The notes: generated from the sequence alone by a model not told the origin. A DNA stretch of 64,000 nt from Yoonia litorea (GCF_900114675.1 NZ_FOZM01000001.1:248001-312000); one strand, 5' to 3'; positions 9,139 through 19,049 are shown, numbered from the stretch's first letter. Numbers and translations: made by a program.

Positions 9139-10017
9139 ATGGGCGTCACCGGATTTTCAGACCAGACCCTGTCTCGGACCGCAATGAAAGCGGAGCTGTT
9201 GGATGCTGAGACGGAGCTGCAACTGGCCTATTCTTGGCGCGACCAGCGCGATGAAAAGGCCCTCCATCGCTTGATCACTGCGTACATGCGCCTTGCCATT
9301 TCGATGGCTTCGAAGTTCAAGCGGTACGGTGCACCGATGAATGATCTCATCCAGGAAGCCTCTGTTGGTCTGATGAAGGCGGCCGACAAATTCGATCCGG
9401 ATCGTGGTGTGCGTTTCTCCACCTATGCAGTCTGGTGGATCAAAGCCTCAATTCAGGACTATGTGATGCGGAACTGGTCCATGGTGCGTACTGGGTCCAC
9501 GTCGTCGCAGAAATCGCTCTTCTTCAATATGCGTCGTGTCCAGGCCCGCCTCGAACGCGAAGCGGCTGCTGAAGGCCGGACAATCGACCAGCAGGAAATG
9601 CGCGAACTGATCGCCATCGAAGTTGGCGTGCCTCTGCACGACGTCGAAATGATGGAAGGCCGGCTGTCCGGTTCAGACTTCTCCCTCAATGCCACACAGT
9701 CGGTTGAGGATGAGGGGCGCGAATGGATTGATGCGCTTGAGGACGAAGGCCCACAAGCTGCGGAAACGGTCGAGAACTCCCATGACAATGACACGTTGCG
9801 TCAATGGCTTCTGACTGCATTGAGCTCGCTCAATGATCGTGAGCAGTTCATCGTGCGTGAGCGGAAGCTGCGTGATGATCCGCGCACGCTGGAAAGCCTT
9901 GGCACTGAGCTTGGCCTCTCCAAGGAACGCGTGCGCCAGCTTGAGGCAGCGGCATTCGGCAAAATGCGCAAGAGCCTTGAGTCCCAAAGCACAGAGGTGC
10001 GCGGCTTCTTTCGCTGA
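9139..10017 (+). CDS. rpoH: RNA polymerase sigma factor RpoH (sigma-32 family)
   Basis: Alternative sigma factor of 292 residues directing core polymerase to heat-shock and stress promoters. Region 2 reads LIQEASVGLMKAADKFDPDRG and FSTYAVWWIKASIQDYVMRNW, followed by the RpoH box QKSLFFN near residue 124, which is diagnostic of RpoH within group 3 sigmas. Region 4 ends with a helix-turn-helix, LGLSKERVRQLEAAA. The ATG at 9139 has GGGAG 8-9 bases upstream. Rhodobacteraceae commonly carry two paralogues (RpoHI general heat shock, RpoHII oxidative/photooxidative); which one this is cannot be settled here. Upstream is a palindrome CTTACGTAAG at 9078-9087. A matching promoter lies before hsp20 at 60.3 kb. 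Confidence 0.95.
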   Translation: MGVTGFSDQTLSRTAMKAELLDAETELQLAYSWRDQRDEKALHRLITAYMRLAISMASKFKRYGAPMNDLIQEASVGLMKAADKFDPDRGVRFSTYAVWWIKASIQDYVMRNWSMVRTGSTSSQKSLFFNMRRVQARLEREAAAEGRTIDQQEMRELIAIEVGVPLHDVEMMEGRLSGSDFSLNATQSVEDEGREWIDALEDEGPQAAETVENSHDNDTLRQWLLTALSSLNDREQFIVRERKLRDDPRTLESLGTELGLSKERVRQLEAAAFGKMRKSLESQSTEVRGFFR

Positions 10018-10083
10018 CAGGTCGCATTGAATTTCCGGTTCGAACTGACCTAAGTTCTGTCAGACCAAGACCGGAGTGCGCGT

Positions 10084-11277
10084 ATGCTCGCAAACAAACA
10101 TGTTTTGCTGATCATTGGCGGCGGAATCGCCGCCTTCAAATCGCTTGATCTGATCAGGCGACTGCGCGAGCGCGGTGTCACCGTGACGCCGGTCCTCACA
10201 AAAGCGGCTGAGGAATTTGTCACACCACTGAGCGTATCGGCGCTTGCGGCGCAGAAAGTCTATCGTGATCTTTTCGATCTGACAGATGAGGCTGAGATGG
10301 GGCACATTGAGCTGTCCCGCGCTGCTGATCTGGTCGTCGTTGCGCCTGCGACAGCCGATATGATGGCAAAGATGTCAGCAGGTTTGGCCGGTGATCTTGC
10401 CACGACGCTTCTCTTGGCGACAGACAAACGGGTTTTGATTGTTCCGGCAATGAATGTGCGCATGTGGGAACACCCGGCAACACAACGAAGTCTCTCTGTT
10501 CTTGATGCTGATGGTATCCTCACCGTTGGCCCTGACGAGGGTGAGATGGCCTGTGGCGAGTTCGGTCCCGGTCGGATGGCAGAAGTCCCTGAGATTATTG
10601 CGGCCATTGATGCCGCGCTCTCGGATGGGCCATTGAATGGCAAACATATCGTTGTCACCTCTGGACCGACACATGAACCCATAGATCCTGTGCGTTACAT
10701 TGCGAACCGTTCATCAGGGGCGCAGGGCACGGCTATCGCCGCGGCGTTGGCCACACTAGGTGCGACAGTCACTTTCGTCACAGGACCAGCTGATATGCCG
10801 CCACCGAAAGGCGTGCGCGTCATTCGAGTGCAGACGGCGCAGGAAATGTTGGAGGCGGTTCAAGCCGCCGACAAAGCCGATGCAGCGGTTTTCGCAGCCG
10901 CCGTGGCTGACTGGCGGGTGGCGAATGCCGGTGCCAACAAGATCAAGAAAGACGGTAGTGGTCTGCCACAACTGGAGTTTGCTGAAAACCCGGACATCCT
11001 TGCCACAGTCGCGCAGATGAAAGAGGGACGACCGCCACTCGTGATCGGCTTTGCCGCAGAGACAGATGACGTGATTGCCCATGCAACAGCCAAGCGTGCG
11101 CGAAAGGGCTGCGATTGGATCGTGGCAAACGATGTTTCGCCAGAGACGGGTATCATGGGCGGCAGCGAAAACGCGGTAACCTTGATCACGGCAGACGGGT
11201 CCGAAGCCTGGGAGCGAATGAGCAAGTCAGCAGTTGCCCAAAAACTTGCTGCTCGTATCGCAGAGGCAATGTCGTGA
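10084..11277 (+). CDS. coaBC: bifunctional phosphopantothenoylcysteine decarboxylase / phosphopantothenate-cysteine ligase
   Basis: Two-domain coenzyme A biosynthesis enzyme (397 residues; Dfp). The N-terminal flavoprotein domain (CoaC) starts with [20 protein letters not shown] and contains the [15 protein letters not shown] motif with the active-site Met-Asn-x-x-Met-Trp. The C-terminal ligase domain (CoaB) begins near residue 190 with [20 protein letters not shown] and includes KIKKDG and the [13 protein letters not shown] segment. The TGA overlaps the GTG start of dut (GTGA), a conserved coaBC-dut pairing. Confidence 0.97.
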   Translation: MLANKHVLLIIGGGIAAFKSLDLIRRLRERGVTVTPVLTKAAEEFVTPLSVSALAAQKVYRDLFDLTDEAEMGHIELSRAADLVVVAPATADMMAKMSAGLAGDLATTLLLATDKRVLIVPAMNVRMWEHPATQRSLSVLDADGILTVGPDEGEMACGEFGPGRMAEVPEIIAAIDAALSDGPLNGKHIVVTSGPTHEPIDPVRYIANRSSGAQGTAIAAALATLGATVTFVTGPADMPPPKGVRVIRVQTAQEMLEAVQAADKADAAVFAAAVADWRVANAGANKIKKDGSGLPQLEFAENPDILATVAQMKEGRPPLVIGFAAETDDVIAHATAKRARKGCDWIVANDVSPETGIMGGSENAVTLITADGSEAWERMSKSAVAQKLAARIAEAMS

Positions 11278-11729
11278 CCGTCAGAATTGCGTTTCAGTGG
11301 GAGCCGTGGGCCGACCAGTCGTTCGGGCTGCCTCGGTACGAAACAAGCGGTGCTGCCGGTGCCGATCTGCGTGCCAATCTGAAGGACGAATTGGCAATCA
11401 TGCTTTCGCCCATGACCCGTCGTCTGGTGCCGACAGGTCTGCGGATTGCCATTCCGGATGGCTATGAGGTGCAAGTAAGACCGCGTTCGGGTCTCGCGCT
11501 CAAACATGGGATCACACTCGCCAACTCGCCAGGAACCATCGACAGCGATTATCGCGGACCGCTTGGAGTCATCGTGATCAACCTCGGAAGCGCCGATTTC
11601 GAGATCACACACGGGATGCGCATCGCACAGATGGTGGTCGCTCCAGTCATCCAAACCGAATTTGATTGTGTGGAAACGCTGGATGAAACGGCCCGCAATG
11701 CGGGTGGCTTCGGGTCTACTGGTCTATGA
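11274..11729 (+). CDS. dut: dUTP diphosphatase
   Basis: Trimeric dUTPase of 151 residues that hydrolyses dUTP to dUMP and keeps uracil out of DNA. The five conserved motifs are visible in order: [45 protein letters not shown] and the C-terminal GGFGSTG that closes over the active site. The start is GTG at 11274, overlapping the coaBC stop by GTGA; an open frame extends further upstream but lies inside coaBC. The stop overlaps the start of the moeB-like gene by ATGA, so coaBC, dut and moeB form one coupled unit. Confidence 0.97.
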   Translation: MTVRIAFQWEPWADQSFGLPRYETSGAAGADLRANLKDELAIMLSPMTRRLVPTGLRIAIPDGYEVQVRPRSGLALKHGITLANSPGTIDSDYRGPLGVIVINLGSADFEITHGMRIAQMVVAPVIQTEFDCVETLDETARNAGGFGSTGL

Positions 11730-12784
11730 TTATGGTCGGCACAATGGTCGCCACCCTCTGGGTGATTGGCTGGGCAATGAAGGTGCCGCGCAAGGCGCGT
11801 TGGAACATGACGATCTTTCTGATCGTTGCCGTCATGGTGGGACATCTGATTTTGCCAGATGGTCATCCGCTCCGCATGGCGACCGGCGGTGACGCACGCC
11901 TTTGGGCCATTATTCTCGGCTTTGGTGTTTTGGTCTGGCTTTATCGCAAGCTCTTGTCGGCCCTGCGCGACCGCGCAAGCGGCGATGATGCCGCCCCTGC
12001 CACCGTTGTCCGGTCCGAAAATTTCTCTGAGACCGAGCTGCAGCGCTACGCGCGCCATATCATTCTCAGAGAAATTGGCGGCGTTGGTCAAAAGGCGCTT
12101 CGCGACGCCAAAGTTCTGGTGGTCGGCGCAGGTGGCCTCGGCGCGCCCGCACTTGAGTATCTTGCCGCAGCGGGCGTCGGCACGATTGGTGTCATTGATG
12201 ACGACACCGTAGAGAACGCAAACCTGCAACGACAGGTCATCCACCTTGATCGCAACATCGGCGTGCCAAAGGTACATTCGGCCGCCGAGGCGATGCGGGC
12301 ACAAAATCCTTTTGTTGATGTGCGCCCCTATCACAGACGGCTCGACGCGGAGATCGCAGCCGAACTCTTTGCCGACTACGATGTGATCCTTGACGGGTCT
12401 GACAATTTTGAGACCCGCTATCTGGTCAATGAGACAGCGGTCAGACTTGGTAAACCATTGGTTGCCGCCGCAATCACGCAATGGGAAGGGCAGATCAGCG
12501 TTTACGATCCGCATAACGGTGCGCCTTGCTACGCTTGCGTCTTTCCAAAAGCACCTGACGCAGGCTTGGTCCCGTCTTGCGCAGAGGCTGGCGTGATCGG
12601 GCCATTGCCAGGCGTCTTGGGGACCATGATGGCCGTCGAAACACTCAAGATCATTACTGGCGCCGGGGAGACATTGGCAGGCCGTCTGCACATTTATGAT
12701 GCACTCTACGCGCAAAGCCGGACAATCGCGGTCCAGCGACGCTCGGATTGCGTTGTCTGTTCCGGTGCGGACGAACGTATCTAG
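11726..12784 (+). CDS. moeB: MoeB/ThiF family adenylyltransferase with N-terminal membrane segments
   Basis: E1-like enzyme (352 residues) that adenylates the C-terminal glycine of a ubiquitin-like sulfur carrier such as MoaD or ThiS. The ThiF domain begins about residue 96 ([20 protein letters not shown]) and has the nucleotide loop [19 protein letters not shown], the catalytic-region [10 protein letters not shown], and zinc ligands CYACVFP and CVVCSG. There is no rhodanese domain. The first 80 residues add three hydrophobic segments (about 3-19, 28-43, 58-76), which soluble MoeB lacks, so this form is probably anchored in the inner membrane with the enzyme in the cytoplasm. It is coupled to dut by ATGA. 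Confidence 0.9.
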   Translation: MIMVGTMVATLWVIGWAMKVPRKARWNMTIFLIVAVMVGHLILPDGHPLRMATGGDARLWAIILGFGVLVWLYRKLLSALRDRASGDDAAPATVVRSENFSETELQRYARHIILREIGGVGQKALRDAKVLVVGAGGLGAPALEYLAAAGVGTIGVIDDDTVENANLQRQVIHLDRNIGVPKVHSAAEAMRAQNPFVDVRPYHRRLDAEIAAELFADYDVILDGSDNFETRYLVNETAVRLGKPLVAAAITQWEGQISVYDPHNGAPCYACVFPKAPDAGLVPSCAEAGVIGPLPGVLGTMMAVETLKIITGAGETLAGRLHIYDALYAQSRTIAVQRRSDCVVCSGADERI

Positions 12785-12889
12785 CGCCTTTCATATGCCT
12801 ATGGTCGGTACTTTTGTGCCCAAAAAAGGCCGGCGCGCTGTGGCGCGTCGCCATCACGCACCCTACCTTTGATGCAAAGGAGAATTGCC

Positions 12890-14917
12890 ATGACCAACCC
12901 TCTGTTGACCGAGTGGACCACGCCATTTGGCCTGCCACCATTCGATGACATTAGCGATGAAGACTATCTGCCAGCCGTTGAGGCCGCATTGGCTGATGCG
13001 CGTGCCAATATCGCGGCGATTGCGGAAAACCCGGAACCGCCGACTTTCGCCAATACAATCGAAGCGATGGAGCGCGCGGAAGGTCTGCTCAACAAAGTAT
13101 TGGGCGCTTTCTACAATGTAGCTGGCGCTGACAGCAATCCGCGCCGCGAGGAACTGCAACGCGAATTTTCACCGATGTTGAGCGCTTACGGGTCCGAAAT
13201 CACCGAGAACAAGGCGCTTTTTGCGCGTGTCGAGGCACTTTGGAACGACCGCGAAAATCTCGACCTGACCCAAGAGCAGCAGCGGGTTCTGATGCTCACC
13301 CGACGCGGATTTGTCCGCTCCGGTGCAAAGTTGGAAGGTGCAGAGGCGGCGCGTTTGCGCGAGGTGAAGGCACGGCTCGCCATTCTGGGGACTGAGTTCA
13401 CCCAAAACCTGCTGGCTGACGAACGTGAGTGGTTTATGGTGCTAGCGCAGGACGATCTTGAAGGATTGCCTGATTTTGTCATCGCAACGGCCCGTGCCGC
13501 AGGCGAGGAAAAAGGTGCGAGTGGGCCGGTCGTGACCTTGTCTCGCTCTTTGATCGTCCCGTTTCTACAATTCTCTGATCGGCGTGACTTGCGTCAAAAA
13601 GCCTATGAGGCGTGGGGCGCGCGCGGGGCCAATGGCGGTAAGACCGACAACCGTGCCATTGCAGCCGAAATCCTGCAACTGCGCGAGGAGCGCGCCAAGC
13701 TTCTCGGCTATGACAGCTTTGCCGACTACAAGCTTGAAACCGAAATGGCAGGCACGCCTGCAGCCGTGCGCGATCTTTTGATGGATGTCTGGGAGCCTGC
13801 CAAAGCTGCCGCTGAAAGTGATGCAAAAGCGCTTGAGCGGCTGCTGCACTCTGATGGCTTCGATGGCCCGCTAGAGCCTTGGGACTGGCGCTATTACGCG
13901 GAAAAGCGCCGCAAGGAACTGCATGACCTCGATGAGGCAGAACTCAAACCGTATCTGCAACTTGATCGCATGATCGAAGCGGCGTTCGCATGTGCCAATC
14001 GGCTATTTGGATTGGAATTCACACCTGTTGAAGGGCCCGTCTATCATCCCGATGTCCGTTTGTGGAATGTCACGCGAGATGGTGCGCATATCGCGGTCTT
14101 CATTGGTGATTACTTTGCGCGCGGATCAAAGCGGTCGGGTGCTTGGTGTTCTGCAATGCGAAGCCAGCACCGCCTTGACGGCGAGGTCAGGCCGCTCGTT
14201 GTCAATGTCTGTAACTTTGCCAAACCTGAGGCCGGGAAACCTGCGCTTCTTTCTTATGATGATGCGCGGACGCTCTTCCACGAATTTGGTCATGCGCTGC
14301 ACCAGATGCTGTCCGATGTAACCTATGAGAGCATTTCAGGGACATCCGTGGCGCGCGACTTCGTCGAATTGCCAAGCCAACTTTACGAACACTGGCTTGA
14401 GGTGCCGCAGGTGTTGTCGGAATTCGCGACACACGCCAAAACCGGTGAGCCTATGCCTGAAGAGCTTTTGGAGAAAGTTCTGGGCGCTGCGACCTATGAC
14501 ATGGGTTTCCAGACCGTTGAGTACGTTGCGTCCGCGCTTGTTGATCTGGGTTTCCACGACGGCCCCGCACCGGCGGACCCCATGCAACGACAAGAAGAAA
14601 TCCTGCAGGACATCGGTATGCCGCGTGCCATCAGGATGCGCCATGCGACGCCACATTTCGCCCACGTCTTTGCGGGTGACGGTTATTCAAGCGGATACTA
14701 TAGCTACATGTGGTCAGAGGTGATGGACGCCGACGCATTTGCCGCGTTTGATGAGGCAGGTGACCCGTTTGATCCAGAGACGGCGAAGCGGCTCGAAGAA
14801 ACGGTGCTTTCTTCTGGTGGTTCGGTCGATGCCGCTGAGCTTTACAAGGAGTTCCGAGGCCGTCTGCCAGGTGTTGACGCCCTGCTGAAGGGTCGCGGTC
14901 TGGACACTGCAGCTTAA
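12890..14917 (+). CDS. M3 family metallopeptidase (oligopeptidase A / peptidyl-dipeptidase Dcp type)
   Basis: Zinc metallopeptidase of 675 residues that degrades short peptides in the cytoplasm or periplasm. The zinc site HEFGHALH sits near residue 463, with the downstream E of the family in the YESISGTSVARDFVELPSQ segment. N-terminal and C-terminal helical parts (NPLLTEWTTPFGLPPFDDI, FAHVFAGDGYSSGYYSYMW) are those of M3 enzymes. The ATG at 12890 follows AAGGAG at 12877-12882, so it is preferred to an earlier TTG. No signal peptide is visible, so it is likely cytoplasmic. Its TAA interleaves with the stop of the convergent CDF gene (TTAA). OpdA and Dcp are hard to separate by eye. Confidence 0.93.
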   Translation: MTNPLLTEWTTPFGLPPFDDISDEDYLPAVEAALADARANIAAIAENPEPPTFANTIEAMERAEGLLNKVLGAFYNVAGADSNPRREELQREFSPMLSAYGSEITENKALFARVEALWNDRENLDLTQEQQRVLMLTRRGFVRSGAKLEGAEAARLREVKARLAILGTEFTQNLLADEREWFMVLAQDDLEGLPDFVIATARAAGEEKGASGPVVTLSRSLIVPFLQFSDRRDLRQKAYEAWGARGANGGKTDNRAIAAEILQLREERAKLLGYDSFADYKLETEMAGTPAAVRDLLMDVWEPAKAAAESDAKALERLLHSDGFDGPLEPWDWRYYAEKRRKELHDLDEAELKPYLQLDRMIEAAFACANRLFGLEFTPVEGPVYHPDVRLWNVTRDGAHIAVFIGDYFARGSKRSGAWCSAMRSQHRLDGEVRPLVVNVCNFAKPEAGKPALLSYDDARTLFHEFGHALHQMLSDVTYESISGTSVARDFVELPSQLYEHWLEVPQVLSEFATHAKTGEPMPEELLEKVLGAATYDMGFQTVEYVASALVDLGFHDGPAPADPMQRQEEILQDIGMPRAIRMRHATPHFAHVFAGDGYSSGYYSYMWSEVMDADAFAAFDEAGDPFDPETAKRLEETVLSSGGSVDAAELYKEFRGRLPGVDALLKGRGLDTAA

Positions 14918-15822
14918 ATGCGCGTGTCGTCGGGGTGGCGTTCCACCCCGACGGGGTCTTTATGGATCAGTACATCCGCTTGCGGGTAGGCGGCAATGAT
15001 TGCGCGCCGCAGTGCGGCTCCGATGGCATGCGCCTCATCCAGTGTCTGCGTCCCGTCGAGCTCGATGTGGAGGTTCACGAAAACCTTGCTGCCCGCCTGA
15101 CGTGTCTTGAGGTCGTGAAAGCCGTGAACACCGTCAAAATCTGCAACAAGTTCGCTAATTTCGGCAATCATGGCTGGGTCGGCTTGCCGATCCATTAAGG
15201 CATCCCAGGCGCGTTTGCCGATCCGCACAGCTCCGACCGCAAGGAAGGCCGCCGCAGCAAGTGCTACGACACTGTCGATCTGATGCAGTCCTAGTGCGCC
15301 TGAGGCCCAAAGTGCGATAATCGCCCCGATGTTCGGGATCAAATCCCCCATGTAATGAAGGCTGTCTGCTGCAACGACTTTATTGCCAGTTCGGGCAGCC
15401 ACATAACGTTGCCAGAGGACCAACGCGAACGTCACGGCAATCGAAAATGCCAAGACGGCGATCCCCTGACCTTCGCGTTCAGGCAGGGTCACGGTGTCGG
15501 ACAAAAGGCGCAGAACGGCAGCAGTTGCAATCACACCGGCCGAGACGAGGATGAACAGCGATTGCCCCAATGCAGCAAGGTCCTCGGCGGACGTATGACC
15601 GAAGTTATGGTCATCATCCGCCGGTTTTGCAGCATAGAGAATAGCGACCAGCCCACCGAGGGACACCATCAAATCTAGCGCGCTGTCCGCCAAAGTTGCA
15701 GCAACGGCGAGCGAGCCTGTCTGACCCAAGGCCCAGAGCTTTGCCACAACCAAGATGAGGGCAACGGTGACGGAAAGCACACCCGCCGAGGTGTTGAGGC
15801 GTTTTGCTGAAGTGTCTGGCAT
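14914..15822 (-). CDS. cation diffusion facilitator family transporter
   Basis: Inner-membrane antiporter (302 residues) of the CDF/FieF type, exporting divalent metals such as Zn or Fe in exchange for protons. The transmembrane region holds the two metal-binding patterns: ADSALDLMVS in TM2 and DSLHYMGDLIPN in TM5, close to the classic HxxxD/DxxxD sites. The cytoplasmic C-terminal domain shows HGFHDLKTRQAGSKVFVNLH, the family's dimerisation and metal-sensing fold. Metal preference cannot be told. It is convergent with the M3 peptidase with interleaved stop codons, and 12 bases downstream of the SH3-domain gene on the same strand. Confidence 0.93.
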   Translation of the reverse strand: MPDTSAKRLNTSAGVLSVTVALILVVAKLWALGQTGSLAVAATLADSALDLMVSLGGLVAILYAAKPADDDHNFGHTSAEDLAALGQSLFILVSAGVIATAAVLRLLSDTVTLPEREGQGIAVLAFSIAVTFALVLWQRYVAARTGNKVVAADSLHYMGDLIPNIGAIIALWASGALGLHQIDSVVALAAAAFLAVGAVRIGKRAWDALMDRQADPAMIAEISELVADFDGVHGFHDLKTRQAGSKVFVNLHIELDGTQTLDEAHAIGAALRRAIIAAYPQADVLIHKDPVGVERHPDDTRI

Positions 15823-15834
15823 CAGGCGAAAGGT

Positions 15835-16362
15835 TTAGTCGCGAATTTCCGCTTCACCAATACCCCAAAGGGCGGATCTGTGCACCCAGCCACGATATCC
15901 GCCAGCACTCAGGCGGCACCAGTCCGGATCACACTCGCCCAAACGACCGATCACGCCGGGTTCAAGTAAGGCAGTTTCAATTGCGTTGTCCTCGGGCCGT
16001 GCCCTGAGCGGGATTTGTTCGGCACCCATCACAATGGCAGTACGCGCGCCGGAGAGCATCCGGAAATGCACCCAGCCACCTTGCCCGTCGCGATCAATCA
16101 CCCGTCGCCAATGGCCGTATTCGGCGATGACCTGCAATGGCATATCCCTGCGTTTGAAAACCCAGTCGATCCGGTGGGACAGGGAAGGGCCGCGCCGTAC
16201 GTTGGCCTCTGACGCCCGCAAGGACACAAATCGCGGCAGTGGAAGATTTGTCTCGGGGCCGATCGCGGGCCCGGCGGCGAGCTCTTGTGCATGAAGAAAA
16301 CTGCCCAGCTGTGCAAACAGACAGACCAGCACAACGCCCAAGCCCTGCGTCAAACGTTTCAT
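15835..16362 (-). CDS. secreted SH3-domain protein
   Basis: Exported protein of 175 residues with a bacterial SH3 domain, expected to act in the periplasm, possibly on peptidoglycan. From the ATG at 16362 there is a signal peptide (MKRLTQGLGVVLVCLFAQL, cleavage after HAQ near residue 26). The mature part has the SH3b pattern SLRASEANVRRGPSLSHRID, VIAEYGHWRRV and GGWVHFRMLSG, then a second SH3-like half ending GGYRGWVHRSALWGI. The frame is open further upstream, but the signal peptide fixes the start. Function beyond the fold is unknown. It precedes the CDF gene and is divergent from the reductase gene. Confidence 0.86.
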   Translation of the reverse strand: MKRLTQGLGVVLVCLFAQLGSFLHAQELAAGPAIGPETNLPLPRFVSLRASEANVRRGPSLSHRIDWVFKRRDMPLQVIAEYGHWRRVIDRDGQGGWVHFRMLSGARTAIVMGAEQIPLRARPEDNAIETALLEPGVIGRLGECDPDWCRLSAGGYRGWVHRSALWGIGEAEIRD

Positions 16363-16470
16363 TCTTTGCCCAATACTGCTCTTTTTCTGGCGCGCGGTTC
16401 TTGTGCAGCGCGTCCCTTTCGCGCAACCTGACATGCAAAGCGTATTTTGCAAAGCCACGAGGAGAGGTTG

Positions 16471-17457
16471 ATGCCAGGTAAGCATTTGAGTGTTGTTGTA
16501 ACGCGACGGTTGCCTGAGGTTGTCGAGACCCGCCTGAAAGAGCTTTTCAATGTCACCTTGCGTGACGATGACACACCCATGACCACTGATGAGTTGGCCG
16601 CTGCAATGTCAGAGGCCGACGTTCTGGTGCCAACAATCACTGATCACATTGATGCCAAACTTCTGGGACGGGCAGGGGATCGTCTGAAACTGATTGCGAA
16701 CTACGGGGCAGGTGTTGACCATATCGACGTGGCGACAGCCCGCCAGCGCGGCATCCATGTCAGCAATACACCTGGCGTCATGACAGAAGACACTGCCGAT
16801 ATGGTGATTGCGCTGATGATGGCTGTCAGCCGCCGGATGGGCGAGGGCATGGCATTGGCGCAATCAGACAAGTGGCAAGGGTGGTCGCCAACAGCGATGC
16901 TTGGAACGCGCCTGCGCGGCAAGCGTCTCGGAATATTGGGCATGGGTCGGATTGGGCAGGCTGTGGCGCGACGCGCTGCGGCGTTTGGCATGGGCGTGCA
17001 TTATCACAATCGCAAACGCTTGCGCCCCGAAGTGGAAGAAGAGCTTGATGCGACCTATTGGGAAAGCCTCGATCAAATGGTCGCGCGTATTGATGTGCTT
17101 TCGATCAATTGTCCGCACACACCCTCAACCTTCCATCTGATGAATGCACGGCGGCTGAAACTGATGAAACCGGATGCGCTGATCGTGAATACCTCGCGCG
17201 GGGAGGTCATTGACGAAAACGCTCTCACACGGATGCTGCGTGCCGGTGAAATCGCTGGTGCAGGGCTAGACGTATTCGAGCGTGGTCACGACATTAACCC
17301 ACGTCTGAAAGAGCTTCAGAACGCAATCCTGCTGCCACATATGGGATCGGCGACTGTCGAAGGCCGGATTGAGATGGGAGAGAAGGTCATCATCAATATC
17401 AAGACCTTTGCAGATGGCCATAGGCCACCTGACTTGGTTATTCCGGCAATGCTCTGA
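16471..17457 (+). CDS. D-isomer-specific 2-hydroxyacid dehydrogenase, glyoxylate/hydroxypyruvate reductase type
   Basis: NAD(P)-dependent reductase of 328 residues that interconverts 2-oxo acids and D-2-hydroxy acids, probably glyoxylate/glycolate or hydroxypyruvate/D-glycerate. The Rossmann motif GILGMGRIGQAVARRAAAFG is around residue 153. Catalytic residues appear in INTSRGEV-type context (LIVNTSRGEVIDENAL, Arg), the Glu in AGLDVFERG, and His in LLPHMGSAT. The ATG at 16471 is preceded by GGAGAGG, so the earlier TTG is not needed. A glycolate oxidase operon at the right end of the window would supply glyoxylate, which fits but does not prove the substrate. Confidence 0.9.
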   Translation: MPGKHLSVVVTRRLPEVVETRLKELFNVTLRDDDTPMTTDELAAAMSEADVLVPTITDHIDAKLLGRAGDRLKLIANYGAGVDHIDVATARQRGIHVSNTPGVMTEDTADMVIALMMAVSRRMGEGMALAQSDKWQGWSPTAMLGTRLRGKRLGILGMGRIGQAVARRAAAFGMGVHYHNRKRLRPEVEEELDATYWESLDQMVARIDVLSINCPHTPSTFHLMNARRLKLMKPDALIVNTSRGEVIDENALTRMLRAGEIAGAGLDVFERGHDINPRLKELQNAILLPHMGSATVEGRIEMGEKVIINIKTFADGHRPPDLVIPAML

Positions 17458-17507
17458 ACATTCTGGCGGTCGTTGCGTCAGAGACGAGACAGCGCAACCT
17501 TTGCGCG

Positions 17508-18875
17508 TTATTCGCCCATTTTCACATTGACCTGCTCGCTCTCGAGCAGCTTCACTTCACGCTGCGGGAACGGAATTGAGATACCATTTTCCTGAAAGGC
17601 ATCCCAAAGCGCGAGATACACGTTGCCCCTGATGTTTGTCAGGCCACCTGTCGGGTCGCTGATCCAGAAACGCAAAAGATAATCGACCGAGCTGTCGCCG
17701 AAGCCGACGATGTGACAGACGGTCGGGCGGCTCTTGAGAACCCTGTCCACGCTTTGCGCAGCGTCGATTGCAACGCGGCGAACCTCATGTGGGTTGTCCG
17801 CGTAGGACGTGCCGAAGTTGATATCGAGCCGGACATATTCGTTTGAATGCGACCAGTTGACGACCTGTCCTGTGATCAGGTCTTCGTTCGGGATCAGGTA
17901 TTCACGGCCATCGCGAGTGACCACCGACACATAGCGCGCACCCAAGGAGTTGATCCAACCGAACGTGTCGCCAAGGCTGATGACGTCGCCCGGTTTGATT
18001 GACTTATCAAGCAGGATGATCACGCCCGAAACGAGGTTCGAAACCACTTTCTGCAAACCAAAGCCAAGGCCAACACCAATAGCACCCGACAGAACTGCTA
18101 GGCCGGTCAGATCAATGCCAAGCGCGCGGACGCCCAGAAAGAAGGCCGCACCGTAAAACGCGATCTGGATACCCTTGACGATCAGCACCTGCATGGACGG
18201 GCTGATATCGTCGTTGGCTCTTACCCGTGCGGCGGTCGTCGACGTAAAGAACCGGGCCATGGCGACCAGCACAGTCAGGATGACAATCCCCTGCACTAGC
18301 AACAACAGCGAGAACCTGATTTCACCAATGCTGAACCCGATGCTGTCGAGAAGCCGCTCAGCAGGTTCAAGCAAGCCTAGAATTTGCAGTGTGACCCATG
18401 TCCAAGCGCCATAGCGCACCAATTTTCGTAAAAACGGGCTCTTGATCAGACGGGTTGCGAAAACAATGACCAGCCAGGCAAATGCAAGTGTTCCGACGAT
18501 GCCCAGCAAATAGCTTCGGCTTGGCCATGTGATCTCGCGCATGACCAAAATCACCAGCCAGATCAGCCCGACGAAGAAAATCGCTCTCAGTCGCTGATGG
18601 ATCACAACCAGAATGCGCATGCGCCACTTCGGCCAGTTCTCGCGCGAGGCCATCCACGACCGGATGCGCGGTCCCAAAAGGGCGCGCAATAGGTGAGCAA
18701 CGAGGAAGATGCCAACAACGATAAGCAGTTGATAGAGGTTCCACGTCCGGAACATTGACTCAATGGCGATCTGCACCTGCGAAATCAGCATCTCGCCGAT
18801 ATCGAGAACCTCCTCCAGAGCGACTTCAGTCGCATCTGCCGTTGGCTCGGCTGGTTGTTCCTCGTGTTCGGCCAT
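17508..18875 (-). CDS. mechanosensitive ion channel, MscS family
   Basis: Inner-membrane channel protein of 455 residues expected to open on membrane tension during osmotic downshift. The N-terminus holds several hydrophobic helices (for example YQLLIVVGIFLVAHLLRAL and ILVVIHQRLRAIFFVGLIW). The pore-lining TM3 and following beta domain are typical: AVLSGAIGVGLGFGLQKVVS, IILLDKSIKPGDVISLGD and TRDGREYLIPNEDLITGQVV. It is larger than E. coli MscS (286 residues), as are many alphaproteobacterial relatives with extra N-terminal helices. No partner gene is adjacent. Confidence 0.93.
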   Translation of the reverse strand: MAEHEEQPAEPTADATEVALEEVLDIGEMLISQVQIAIESMFRTWNLYQLLIVVGIFLVAHLLRALLGPRIRSWMASRENWPKWRMRILVVIHQRLRAIFFVGLIWLVILVMREITWPSRSYLLGIVGTLAFAWLVIVFATRLIKSPFLRKLVRYGAWTWVTLQILGLLEPAERLLDSIGFSIGEIRFSLLLLVQGIVILTVLVAMARFFTSTTAARVRANDDISPSMQVLIVKGIQIAFYGAAFFLGVRALGIDLTGLAVLSGAIGVGLGFGLQKVVSNLVSGVIILLDKSIKPGDVISLGDTFGWINSLGARYVSVVTRDGREYLIPNEDLITGQVVNWSHSNEYVRLDINFGTSYADNPHEVRRVAIDAAQSVDRVLKSRPTVCHIVGFGDSSVDYLLRFWISDPTGGLTNIRGNVYLALWDAFQENGISIPFPQREVKLLESEQVNVKMGE

Positions 18876-19009
18876 TTGCGCCTTTTCGTAGTGGTGACGA
18901 CATCAGCTTCGCACGGCCCTGACAGAAACCACAAGCACGACGTCTTTTTACATCCTTGAGGTATTGCCTATTCGCAGCTGTCAAGGCTTGCCCGGTGAGC
19001 GGGACCACC

Positions 19010-19024
19010 TTAACAAAGTCTTAA
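19010..19024. promoter_or_regulatory. perfect CtrA box upstream of the RTX-repeat gene
   Basis: TTAA, seven bases, TTAA: an exact match to the full CtrA recognition sequence of alphaproteobacteria. It ends 25 bases before the ATG at 19050. If CtrA overlaps the -35 region here, transcription would start very close to the start codon; repression is also possible. Two perfect TTAA half sites at exactly this spacing are unlikely to recur by chance in GC-rich DNA, but binding is untested. Confidence 0.6.
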
Positions 19025-19049
19025 CAATTTTCTGTGGAGTGCTTTTGAG

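Noticed and set aside
11549..12715. 388-codon minus-strand open frame
   Set aside because: Antisense to dut and the moeB-like gene, with their motifs intact on the plus strand.
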